A DNA stretch of 32,288 bases from a virus, in IMG/VR virus record IMGVR_UViG_3300047471_000424, positions 1 to 32,288 of that record, one strand, 5' to 3'. The position numbers and the translations under genes were made by a program. The notes under the pieces were generated by a model, which did no database searches, was not told the origin of the DNA, and saw nothing but the letters and a program-made list of their open reading frames with translations. Shown here piece after piece: positions 5,844-11,787 of the stretch. Position 1 is the first letter of the stretch; every line of letters starts with the position of its first letter.

Positions 5844-6472
5844 TAGAACGGAACCGCCTGCGCCTGCAACGCCCCGATGACCGCGTCGTACTTGCTGCGC
5901 GGAATCTCGCGGGTCGACTCGACCTCGGCGTGCTCGGAAATGATGGTCTTGACCAGCTCGTCGCTCACGGCGTTCTCTTTCGCGATCGCCCACAACCTTG
6001 TGACCTGGTCCTTGGTGATCACAGCCGGTCGGGGTGCAGACGCGGGCTTCGGTTCTGATGCTGGAAGCGAGATGCTGTCGGCGTCGTCATCGTGCTCGGT
6101 CGAGATCCCCAAAACGGCCGACCACCCGTACCGGCGCGCGTACGTGACGGCCTTCCCGAGCTCCTGCATCGTCTTCTTCTCACCAAGGAACAAGGGTTGG
6201 TCGGCCTCGATGCGCTCCCCGGACTCGTGCATCAGGATCGTCCGCAATGCGGGCTGTCCGGTCTCCGTCACCGTCGGGAACTGCGTGACGGCGAGGCCGT
6301 GAGCGGCAAGGTGCTTCCTTGTCTCGTTGATCAGGTGGTCGAGGGTGACGTGCTTCCCGAAGTTCGACTGCCCTGTTTTGTCGACGGTCGGCATCGCGGC
6401 CTGCGCGGCGACCAATGCCTGCGCGAGCGTGCCGGCCTTCGCGGCGGTCACGCGTTCATTCGCGACCGTCAC
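5843..6472 (-). CDS. erf: ERF-family single-strand annealing protein
   Basis: The 209-aa protein has an ERF-superfamily core. Signs are an N-terminal helical region, TLDHLINETRKHLAAHGL, a beta strand segment around LRTILMHESGE, and the signature GKAVTYARRYGWSAVLGI (about 106-123) followed by an acidic DDDAD stretch. A Pro/Ala linker leads to a small C-terminal helical domain. ERF proteins anneal complementary single strands and drive phage recombination and genome circularisation. The GTG at 6472 overlaps the mIHF stop (GTGA). It sits with the mIHF homologue and the integrase in a recombination cluster. Family call confident. Confidence 0.88.
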   Translation of the reverse strand: MTVANERVTAAKAGTLAQALVAAQAAMPTVDKTGQSNFGKHVTLDHLINETRKHLAAHGLAVTQFPTVTETGQPALRTILMHESGERIEADQPLFLGEKKTMQELGKAVTYARRYGWSAVLGISTEHDDDADSISLPASEPKPASAPRPAVITKDQVTRLWAIAKENAVSDELVKTIISEHAEVESTREIPRSKYDAVIGALQAQAVPF

Positions 6473-6777
6473 GCGCCCAGCTCCTGCGCCAGCACCCGCC
6501 GCTGACGGTCGCTCAACCCTCCGAGCGTCTTGCGGTGGCTGATCCCGAGGTCGACCATGATCCGGTTCGCTTTCACCGGACCGAGCTTCGGCACCGACAC
6601 CAGCAATGCGTGAACGGTCATCGTCTCCGCGTACTTCGGCGGCCGCTTCACCGTCATCACCGCCCGGTCGCGCGTCATCACCCTTTTCAGGTGCGACCGG
6701 AGCGTCCTGACCTCGTTCGCGCGCTTGAGCGCCTCCAGGCGCTTCTCACGTGTCAAGGGTGGCGGCGCGACGGTCAC
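6469..6777 (-). CDS. actinobacterial integration host factor (mIHF)-like protein
   Basis: The 102-aa protein has a basic N-terminal helix (LTREKRLEALKRANEVRTLRS) and a C-terminal helix-two-turn-helix: SVPKLGPVKANRIMVDLGI followed by LGGLSDRQRRVLAQEL. This matches the layout of the mIHF protein of actinobacteria, which bends and compacts DNA and supports integrase complexes. The GTG at 6777 overlaps the upstream TGA (GTGA). Lying next to ERF and near the integrase, it may assemble the phage intasome or shape replication DNA. It is good evidence for an actinobacterial host. Confidence 0.8.
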   Translation of the reverse strand: MTVAPPPLTREKRLEALKRANEVRTLRSHLKRVMTRDRAVMTVKRPPKYAETMTVHALLVSVPKLGPVKANRIMVDLGISHRKTLGGLSDRQRRVLAQELGA

Positions 6778-6953
6778 GGCAGCCACTTCCCGCCCAACGG
6801 CAAACGCTCCGTGTTCGTGTAGGCGTCCATCCGGCGGCGGAACGCCCGGGAACGCCGGCGAGCCGCGACCTCCTGCATCGCGATCCATCCGATCACGAGC
6901 ACGAACGGGCCGGCGCCGACGACGAGGAGCGCGACGAACACCGCGGCGGTCAC
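6774..6953 (-). CDS. 59-aa single-pass membrane protein
   Basis: A GTG start at 6953 overlaps the previous stop (GTGA), and its own stop overlaps the mIHF start (GTGA). The N-terminal TAAVFVALLVVGAGPFVLV-type hydrophobic run (about residues 3-25) is followed by a strongly basic segment (ARRRSRAFRRR). This predicts one membrane helix with a cytoplasmic C-terminus. The tail ends LPLGGKWLP. No family recognised; early membrane proteins of phages often serve exclusion or replication anchoring, but that is inference. Confidence 0.65.
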   Translation of the reverse strand: MTAAVFVALLVVGAGPFVLVIGWIAMQEVAARRRSRAFRRRMDAYTNTERLPLGGKWLP

Positions 6954-7213
6954 TCGGCCTCCTTTGCGGCGCGCTCCAACTGGTTCTGGAGCCTCGCCGA
7001 CGCCTGAAACAGCAGGCTCGCTACCTGCTCCGCGTCGGCTCCGGACATGAACACCGCCACGTCACCGAAGCGGAACGCAATGCGGTCGGTGCCGTCTTCG
7101 AGCGGGTAGACGGTGACCGGAGCGGGGCCGGTAGCGATGACGACGCTTGCGGCGGGTTCTAGGAGCTCGCGGAGACGTGTCTCCTCGACCGGGGTTAGTG
7201 CGTGAAGGGTCAT
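6950..7213 (-). CDS. hypothetical 87-aa protein
   Basis: The ATG at 7213 follows the TAG of the upstream gene by 2 nt. The protein has an N-terminal helix (TPVEETRLRELLEPA), a central beta-rich part (VTVYPLEDGTDRIAFRFGDVAVFM) and a C-terminal helix (DAEQVASLLFQASARLQNQLERA). It looks like a compact alpha/beta domain with no Cys or catalytic motif. Function unknown. Confidence 0.6.
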   Translation of the reverse strand: MTLHALTPVEETRLRELLEPAASVVIATGPAPVTVYPLEDGTDRIAFRFGDVAVFMSGADAEQVASLLFQASARLQNQLERAAKEAE

Positions 7214-7215
7214 GG

Positions 7216-7485
7216 CTACACTTGCCTTCCTGGCGCGCGCGCCTCTCCGAGACGAGCTGGGCGCGCGCGCCGGTCGATTACCTGTAGACGGCCACACGTC
7301 TGGCAGAAGCCGTCCTCGTCATACGCGGTCAGGCAGACCGGGCAGTCGAGCGCGTCTGCGGGTTGGCCGGCTGCGGCACCGGCGGGGGTTACAGACGCGC
7401 TCGAAGGAGCCGCCGCGGCCAGTAGGGTCTGACGCCTGGCGTCCCGCGGAGGGTTCGCGGCGGCTCCTTCCAACGCGCTGCTCAT
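7216..7485 (-). CDS. zinc-ribbon hypothetical protein, 89 aa
   Basis: An Ala/Pro-rich, probably disordered N-terminal half (about 1-46) is followed by one zinc-ribbon: LDCPVCLTAYDEDGFCQTCGRLQ, with Cys pairs four residues apart at each end. A basic tail (RRARPARLGEARAPGRQV) follows. The ATG at 7485 overlaps the winged-helix gene stop (ATGA). It may be a nucleic-acid or protein adaptor; no enzyme domain is visible. Confidence 0.6.
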   Translation of the reverse strand: MSSALEGAAANPPRDARRQTLLAAAAPSSASVTPAGAAAGQPADALDCPVCLTAYDEDGFCQTCGRLQVIDRRARPARLGEARAPGRQV

Positions 7486-7712
7486 GCGAGCGTCAGCTGC
7501 TCGTCCGGAACCGGTGCCTCGGCGTCGAACTCAAGCGTGTACACGTAGCCGCGTGCGCCCTCGACACCGTGGACGCGCTCGCACCGAATCACATGGCCGC
7601 GCCTACGGAGCGACGCGACCCGGGAGTGCGCGATCAGGCCGAGCGAGTAGAGAGAGCTCGCGGTCTTCGGGCCCGTGCGGAGCGCTTCGAGGACGAGCGC
7701 GTCGTGCGTCAC
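7482..7712 (-). CDS. small winged-helix DNA-binding protein
   Basis: The 76-aa protein fits a winged helix: TSHDALVLEALRTGP-like helix 1, KTASSLYSLG and HSRVASLRRRGH as the HTH, then a beta wing (VIRCERV, ARGYVYTLEFD). The GTG at 7712 overlaps the Cro-like stop (GTGA), placing it second in the leftward early operon. It may be an accessory early regulator. Identification is by secondary-structure pattern only. Confidence 0.65.
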   Translation of the reverse strand: MTHDALVLEALRTGPKTASSLYSLGLIAHSRVASLRRRGHVIRCERVHGVEGARGYVYTLEFDAEAPVPDEQLTLA

Positions 7713-7936
7713 GCAACGGCCTCCGTGAAGAACCGCTCGAGCACTCTACGGTGCCGCGGCCACGGAAATGTCGTGCCGTACTCCCAGTTCTGCAACGTCC
7801 GTTCGGACACCCCGAGCTGTTCGGCCGCTTCGCGTTGGCTCAGGTTCAGCTCGTTGCGCCTGTCGCGTAGACGGGCCGCGAGGTTACCGGTGAGGGATAC
7901 ACTTGACACGCAGAGAATCTGCGGCGAAGATAACAC
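7709..7936 (-). CDS. Cro-like XRE-family HTH regulator
   Basis: The protein has up to 75 aa. After a short N-terminal stretch, LAARLRDRRNELNLSQREAAE and QLGVSERTLQNWEYGTTFPWPRH form a complete XRE helix-turn-helix; the Gln/Trp region is the likely recognition helix. The GTG at 7936 gives the longest form. An internal GTG at 7909 would put the perfect dyad operator directly at the start. Neither has a good SD. It is the first gene of the leftward early operon and diverges from the repressor. This is the layout of a Cro/repressor switch, with the gene products competing for the shared operators. Confidence 0.75.
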   Translation of the reverse strand: MLSSPQILCVSSVSLTGNLAARLRDRRNELNLSQREAAEQLGVSERTLQNWEYGTTFPWPRHRRVLERFFTEAVA

Positions 7937-8008
7937 ACAGAGATGACGAGGTCAACACACAGTTCTGCCGCGACGAAGATATCTGCGGCGACAAACTCAC
8001 GCAGTTTC
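7903..8008. promoter_or_regulatory. divergent switch region with operator-like repeats
   Basis: A perfect 6-3-6 dyad, CGCAGAGAATCTGCG, occupies 7909-7923. TCTGCGGCGA occurs at 7918-7927 and again at 7982-7991. A related TTCTGCCGCGACGAAGAT is at 7963-7980, and AACACACAG repeats at 7932-7940 and 7954-7962. TTGACA at 7903-7908 is a possible -35 for rightward transcription, with only a weak -10 near 7926-7931. The region lies at the start of the Cro-like gene and in the leader of the repressor. Operator function is inferred from position and symmetry. Confidence 0.6.
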
Positions 8009-8023
8009 CGTACTTTCATCCTC

Positions 8024-8404
8024 ATGCAACAGTTCGCCGCAGCCGAGATCGGCGCGCGGATCGCCCAGGCGAGAAGAGAAGCCGGCGGCGTCACACAGGA
8101 GCAGCTCGCCGAACTACTGAACGTTTCGACACGTTCAATCCAGGACTATGAGGCGGGCACCACGATTCCGTGGAGGCATTTCCAGCAACTCTCGGCGGTG
8201 TTCAATCGGAAGGTGGAGTGGTTCCTTCGCGGTGATGAACAAGAACCAGAGGTGCGCGAGTCGGCGACGCCTGATCTCGAGCGTCGCCTGGAAGAAGTCG
8301 CAGCGCTGGTCGGTGAAGGGCTCGCTCGGCTGGAAGCGGGTATCGCTGACGTAGCCCGTCGACTACCCGACGAAGATAATCCAGCCCAGGGGAACGCTCG
8401 GTGA
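8024..8404 (+). CDS. XRE-family repressor-like protein
   Basis: The chosen 126-aa form starts at ATG 8024. An upstream in-frame ATG at 7943 would add a Ser/Thr-rich stretch encoded by the operator repeats and is unlikely. Residues about 8-60 are an XRE HTH: EIGARIAQARREAG, TQEQLAELLNVSTRSIQDYE and AGTTIPWRHFQQL, then FNRKVEWFLRG. The C-terminal part (about 75-118) is a charged, probable coiled-coil dimerisation helix (LERRLEEVAALVGEGLARLEAG). No LexA-type protease domain is present, so it would not respond to RecA by self-cleavage. No SD is visible. It is coupled by GTGA to the next plus-strand gene. Likely the lysogeny repressor. Confidence 0.8.
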   Translation: MQQFAAAEIGARIAQARREAGGVTQEQLAELLNVSTRSIQDYEAGTTIPWRHFQQLSAVFNRKVEWFLRGDEQEPEVRESATPDLERRLEEVAALVGEGLARLEAGIADVARRLPDEDNPAQGNAR

Positions 8405-8763
8405 TCGGTTCGGTATTCATTGCCCGCCGGCCCCCGGGGCGAAAGCCGGAGCGGAAATCTAACCGGCTGATCGGACGGCCCCTGATCATGTTGGTATCCG
8501 CGCTCGCGATCGCCGCCAGCAGCGCCGCCGCGACGACACCTGCGTCTGCGTTCACGACGATCCGTGCGTGTCTCACGAAGGCTGGCGCGACCCACGTCAA
8601 GCACGGCCCAACGAATCGCGCGACGTTCCCCGGCCCCTATCGGCGAGTCACGTGGAGTTACGTCACATCCTCGGCCGGCGTTGTCGGGGTCATCTGGACA
8701 GCCTCGGGTGTCACGCACCGCGAGCTCGCCGCGACCCGCGCGTGCTTCGCCCCGTTCAGTTAG
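8401..8763 (+). CDS. small secreted protein coupled to the repressor
   Basis: The GTG at 8401 overlaps the repressor TGA (GTGA). The 120-aa protein has a basic N-region (ARRPPGRKPERKSNR), a hydrophobic stretch (LIMLVSALAIAASSAAA) and a likely signal-peptidase site after PASA near residue 50. The mature part is about 70 residues with two Cys, one near each end (IRACLTKAGA and TRACFAPFS), suggesting a disulfide-closed domain. Co-expression with the repressor implies it is made in the lysogen, as with exclusion or lysogenic-conversion factors. No family recognised. Its last codons overlap the end of the converging late operon. Confidence 0.65.
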   Translation: MIGSVFIARRPPGRKPERKSNRLIGRPLIMLVSALAIAASSAAATTPASAFTTIRACLTKAGATHVKHGPTNRATFPGPYRRVTWSYVTSSAGVVGVIWTASGVTHRELAATRACFAPFS

Positions 8764-8840
8764 AACGTGATGACGTGCAGCGCGGCCAGGATGAGAATCA
8801 CGAACGACCCGATGGTGCAGATGGTGAGTAGCTCGCTCAT
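8760..8840 (-). CDS. 26-aa membrane micropeptide ending the lysis operon
   Basis: The peptide is MSELLTICTIGSFVILIL followed by AALHVITF, a single hydrophobic helix with almost no soluble part. The ATG at 8840 overlaps the holin-like gene stop (ATGA), and the stop overlaps the last codons of the converging secreted gene by 4 nt. It may be a holin partner or antiholin-like peptide. Evidence for expression is the coupling and the clean hydrophobic profile. Confidence 0.55.
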   Translation of the reverse strand: MSELLTICTIGSFVILILAALHVITF

Positions 8841-9025
8841 GCTGCCCGGTTCGTGATCCCGTAGACGCCGCCGCCGGAGACCAGCGACAACCCGGCAACG
8901 TACAGCCACGTTTTCGCGTCTACCTGTCCGAGCGACTCCCCGGTCGTTAGCGCCGCACCGAGCCCGGTGACGAACGTAAGGACCGTCGCGAACACCGCTT
9001 TCGCGGCTGTTTGGACGAGCTTCAT
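8837..9025 (-). CDS. holin-like two-helix membrane protein
   Basis: The 62-aa protein starts at ATG 9025, overlapping the zinc-ribbon gene stop (ATGA). Two hydrophobic segments, AVFATVLTFVTGLGAAL (about 10-26) and TWLYVAGLSLVSGGGVYGI (about 39-57), flank a short polar turn (TTGESLGQVDAK). The ending GVYGITNRAA is typical of small actinophage holin-like proteins. It would form membrane lesions at lysis and release or activate the amidase. Its place a few genes after the endolysin supports this. Confidence 0.75.
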   Translation of the reverse strand: MKLVQTAAKAVFATVLTFVTGLGAALTTGESLGQVDAKTWLYVAGLSLVSGGGVYGITNRAA

Positions 9026-9234
9026 GGTTTCTCCTCTCGGTGGTGGGCGATGAGCCAGTCGTTGAAGTCGGCGTGCCGCTCGAGCCACGCGCCGAGCTCG
9101 ACGAGGCCGGCGGCGACGTAGGCGTCGATGATCACCTGGTTCTGCTCGGGGTACTGGACGACACCGATGTGGCAGGTCGAGCACAGTCCTTGCGTCCGGC
9201 CGATCTTGGTGCCGCAGTAGGGGCACACCTTCAT
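9022..9234 (-). CDS. zinc-ribbon protein in the lysis cluster
   Basis: Starting at ATG 9234 (ATGA with the collagen-like gene), the 70-aa protein begins MKVCPYCGTKIGRTQGLCSTC, a compact four-Cys zinc knuckle. Helices follow (NQVIIDAYVAAGLVELGAWLERH) with a WLIAHHREEKP tail. An ATG seven codons upstream exists but would extend into the previous gene. It has no membrane helix, so it is cytoplasmic. Its role among lysis genes is unknown; it may regulate or be a passenger. Confidence 0.65.
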   Translation of the reverse strand: MKVCPYCGTKIGRTQGLCSTCHIGVVQYPEQNQVIIDAYVAAGLVELGAWLERHADFNDWLIAHHREEKP

Positions 9235-9944
9235 TTGCACGGGGGTTTTGGGCACGGCTTGCCCCGGCCTTTGCCGTTGCCGGGCGTGGTGGTCGTGGTG
9301 GCGGGCGGCGGTGCCGGCGTCGTGGTCGTCGCCGCCGTCGTCGTGGTCGTCGTGGTCGATTGGCCTGGTGGGAAAACGCCCGGCGGCGGGCCGGGCGGGA
9401 ACACGACGGTGACGGTCTCGGTGGTGGCGGTCGTGGTTGTCTGGGTGACGGTCGGCCCGGGTGGCCCCTGTGACCCCGGTGCTCCGGGTGGGCCGCGCAG
9501 GCCGGTCTTCCCTGGTTGCCCCTGCTTCCCGGTCTTCCCGGTCTTCCCGGTCGCGCCGCGTTTCCCCGGCACACCCTGAACGCCTTGGACGCCTTGGACG
9601 CCCTGGACTCCCTGCGGCCCCGTGTCGCCCTGCGGGCCGGGCGGCCCTGGTGCTCCGGATCTGCCGCGTCTCCCGCCGGGGCCTTTCTCACCGACACCGG
9701 GGTGTTTGATCACTTTCGCTGCGACGCGGCGCTCGAGCGCGGCGATGCAGTCGGCGCGGTCCTGGCCGGCGCAGACGCCGCTCTGGATGATCCGCTCGAT
9801 CGTCGATATCTGCTTCGCCTGATGCTGCCCCTCAAGGTAGTCGGAGACGATGAACCCGTATCCGACCGCGATCAGGCACAACAGCCCGATCGTGATGTAG
9901 CGGAGGACGTGGTGGTGCTCGAAGAACACCCGGAGCGCCCTCAC
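9231..9944 (-). CDS. membrane-anchored collagen-like protein in the lysis cluster
   Basis: The 237-aa protein (GTG start 9944, GTGA overlap) has one N-terminal membrane helix (about 17-34, YITIGLLCLIAVGYGFIV). A short helical segment with two Cys follows (SGVCAG, ADCIAAL). Then 27 uninterrupted Gly-X-Y triplets span about 85-165, four of them GVQ encoded by 9-bp tandem DNA repeats near 9575-9611. A Thr/Pro-rich stretch (about 166-221) and a tail ending KPCPKPPCK complete it. It would form a trimeric rod projecting from the membrane into the wall. Its place between two holin-like genes suggests a lysis or envelope role, which is inference. Collagen repeats are common in phage fibres, but fibres lack an N-terminal membrane anchor. 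Confidence 0.8.
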   Translation of the reverse strand: MRALRVFFEHHHVLRYITIGLLCLIAVGYGFIVSDYLEGQHQAKQISTIERIIQSGVCAGQDRADCIAALERRVAAKVIKHPGVGEKGPGGRRGRSGAPGPPGPQGDTGPQGVQGVQGVQGVQGVPGKRGATGKTGKTGKQGQPGKTGLRGPPGAPGSQGPPGPTVTQTTTTATTETVTVVFPPGPPPGVFPPGQSTTTTTTTAATTTTPAPPPATTTTTPGNGKGRGKPCPKPPCK

Positions 9945-10114
9945 TTATGGCCGTTCCCGTTCCCGTTGCGGCCGCGGCCGAAGAAGAACCCCGCGACGAC
10001 AAGCATGACGGGGGTGACGATCGCGACGACGGTGGTGTCCTTCGTGAAGAGGCTCACCAGCGTGGCGATCCCCCAGACGAACGTGATCCCGAACGCGAGC
10101 CGGTCACGGCCCAT
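9941..10114 (-). CDS. second holin-like protein, 57 aa
   Basis: From ATG 10114 the peptide reads MGRDRLAFGITFVWGIATLV, a short polar turn (SLFTKDTT), a second hydrophobic run (VVAIVTPVMLVVAGFFFG), and a basic, Asn/Gly-rich tail (RGRNGNGNGHK). Two membrane helices with both ends probably cytoplasmic fit a small holin. It begins 22 nt after the amidase stop and ends in a GTGA overlap with the collagen-like gene. It is as good a holin candidate as the 62-aa protein. Confidence 0.65.
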   Translation of the reverse strand: MGRDRLAFGITFVWGIATLVSLFTKDTTVVAIVTPVMLVVAGFFFGRGRNGNGNGHK

Positions 10115-10136
10115 GCGCCATTACGCCGGGACCAAC

Positions 10137-10724
10137 TTAGAGGCCCGCGATCACCTTCGCGCGCGCTATCACCTCGAGCGCCGGGTAGTAGCCGCCAAGG
10201 TGGACCGGGAAGCAGTCGGTGTGTCCTTCGCTTTCGGGGTGGTGTTGGGAGACCGACCAGTGCGTCGTGACGCCGGGTTGGTCGCCGTCGCTGTAGCGCA
10301 ACGGGATCCCCCATGCGGCGTTGATCTCGGCGACGAGCCGGGCGGTCGCGGCGATCTCCTTGTCCATCCTGGCCCACGCCGCCTTCCGCGCCGTGTTCGT
10401 GGTGTTCTTGACCATCACGTCGGAGACCTGCTCGATCCCGATCGAGCGTCCGTTGACCCCGCCGGCCTGCCAGAACACCGCGTCACCCAACCCCAACGCC
10501 CACGCGATGTTGCCGTCGTTGTCGGTCATCCCGTGGATCCCGTAATCCTTCTGCGCCAAATACGTTTCGACGGCGACGATGTCGGAGAGCCCCTTCACGT
10601 TCGCGGACACCGTCTCGTGGAGCACGACGAGGTCTTTGGGGTGGCGGCCGTGGACGTGTGGTCTCATCAGCGGGGCGGTGTTGAGCACGCCGAGCGGCCC
10701 GAACCGGGCATAGGTGAGAGCCAT
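10137..10724 (-). CDS. endolysin: N-acetylmuramoyl-L-alanine amidase (PGRP/Amidase_2 type)
   Basis: The 195-aa protein has an Amidase_2/PGRP-like domain. LVVLHETVS gives zinc ligand His36, and GIHGMTDNDGNIAWAL and WQAGGVNGRSIGIEQ form the core strands. THWSVSQHHPESEGHTDC (about 154-171) supplies the remaining metal ligands (His155 and Cys171 are the best candidates). It cleaves the bond between muramic acid and L-alanine. There is no signal peptide and no obvious wall-binding domain, so release depends on a holin. A strong AGGAGG lies 7 nt upstream of ATG 10724. Confidence 0.88.
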   Translation of the reverse strand: MALTYARFGPLGVLNTAPLMRPHVHGRHPKDLVVLHETVSANVKGLSDIVAVETYLAQKDYGIHGMTDNDGNIAWALGLGDAVFWQAGGVNGRSIGIEQVSDVMVKNTTNTARKAAWARMDKEIAATARLVAEINAAWGIPLRYSDGDQPGVTTHWSVSQHHPESEGHTDCFPVHLGGYYPALEVIARAKVIAGL

Positions 10725-10735
10725 GAGCGCGCCTC

Positions 10736-11344
10736 CTACTTTTTGACGGGGGTAAGTGCCATCCACCGTTTCCCGAAGTTGGCGGTGCTGGCGGTGTCGA
10801 CCTTGTACTTCGCGGTCAACGTGACGGCGGTCAGCGTTTTGCGTCTGATCCGGCCGACGCTCCAGTACCAGGCCGTCCCGCCGGGGTTCGTCGCGATGAT
10901 CTGGTCGGCGTCGACCGCGCCTGTGCCGCCGATGTCGTAGCTCATATACGCGATGTTCCCGCTCGCGGGGTCGATCGCCGCACCGATCTCGACGTCGTAG
11001 TCGCCGGCGAACGGGACCGCGATCGACGGTCCCGCGGTCGCCAATGCGGCGTAGGTGGTGCTGCTCGTCGACTCCCCGGAGGTCTCGACGGTGTTGAAGA
11101 GCGGCGGGCCGCCGACGAACGCCCAGTAGCTCGACGCGTTCCGCCATTTGAAGTTCCAGTACACCCCGTTCGTGCTGTCGGCGACGTACGTGTAGGGCTG
11201 CCCGTCAACAGGTGAGCCGGGGAACGATGTGCCGACGCCGTCTGCGCCGCCGAGCATCAGCATGTTGTCGCGGACGTTCGTGTTCAGCTCGGCGGCGGTC
11301 ACGATCTCACCGACGACCCAGGTGCGGGGAGCGGACCAGGCCAC
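10736..11344 (-). CDS. tail fibre-like protein with C1q/TNF-like C-terminus
   Basis: The 202-aa protein starts at GTG 11344, sharing one base with the upstream stop (TAGTG). It opens with AWSAPRTWVVGEIVTAAELN and TNVRDNML, a motif widespread at the N-terminus of actinophage tail fibre and tip proteins. The remainder is beta-rich (FAGDYDVEIGAAID, NIAYMSYDIGG, KTLTAVTLTAKYKV), consistent with a trimeric beta-sandwich receptor-binding head. It is the last virion gene before the endolysin. The fold of the C-terminal half is inferred. Confidence 0.65.
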   Translation of the reverse strand: MAWSAPRTWVVGEIVTAAELNTNVRDNMLMLGGADGVGTSFPGSPVDGQPYTYVADSTNGVYWNFKWRNASSYWAFVGGPPLFNTVETSGESTSSTTYAALATAGPSIAVPFAGDYDVEIGAAIDPASGNIAYMSYDIGGTGAVDADQIIATNPGGTAWYWSVGRIRRKTLTAVTLTAKYKVDTASTANFGKRWMALTPVKK

Positions 11345-11787
11345 TAGGGCTCCACGACTCCCTGCGAGATGTTCTCGGCTACGAGCTCGTCGGCGGTCTC
11401 GTCGACGGTCCAGTTCCTGGTTGCGATCTCCGGGCGGTCGAGGAGCGCAGCCTCGATCGCCTGCACGGCTTTCGTCGGCGGGTAGCTGACGTTCAGGTAT
11501 GCGCCCTGGACGGCGAGGTTGGCGCAGTTCGCGCACAGGAACCTCGGGTCGTCGGGGCTCCCGACCTGCGCCGAGTTACAGAACGGGCACGACGCGATCC
11601 AGCGGCTCTCGTTGATGTACGCGATCACCGTGGCGGCCTGGCTGACGTCACCGCGCGCGGTCAGCTGCCCGACGATCGCTCCGAACCCGAAGGGCGGGTG
11701 CCGGGTGATCGGGAGGTCCGCCTCCGCGACCGCGGCCTGCCCGCCCGGATCGTAGAACGTCCGGGTGGTGTGGACGAAGCCGCCCAC
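11344..11787 (-). CDS. tail-module protein with a zinc knuckle, 147 aa
   Basis: The middle of the protein holds a four-Cys zinc site, CPFC (67-70) and CANC (85-88), flanked by segments such as DLPITRHPPFGFGAIVG and YLNVSYPPTKAVQAIEAAL. It lies between a tail-tip protein and the fibre-like gene, so it is probably a small tail-tip or fibre-assembly protein. The ATG at 11787 abuts the previous TAG. No named family recognised. Confidence 0.55.
   Translation of the reverse strand: MGGFVHTTRTFYDPGGQAAVAEADLPITRHPPFGFGAIVGQLTARGDVSQAATVIAYINESRWIASCPFCNSAQVGSPDDPRFLCANCANLAVQGAYLNVSYPPTKAVQAIEAALLDRPEIATRNWTVDETADELVAENISQGVVEP

Noticed and set aside
7943-8023. Longer N-terminus for the repressor from the upstream ATG
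   Set aside because: The added residues are Ser/Thr-rich and encoded by the operator repeats, outside the XRE domain. The ATG at 8024 gives the usual domain start.
9575-9611. Tandem 9-bp repeats considered as a CRISPR or satellite
   Set aside because: They are in-frame GVQ codons of the collagen-like protein with no spacers.
9516-10940. Plus-strand open frame of 474 codons
   Set aside because: It is antisense to the collagen-like, holin-like, amidase and fibre genes. Composition is biased and no domain is visible.
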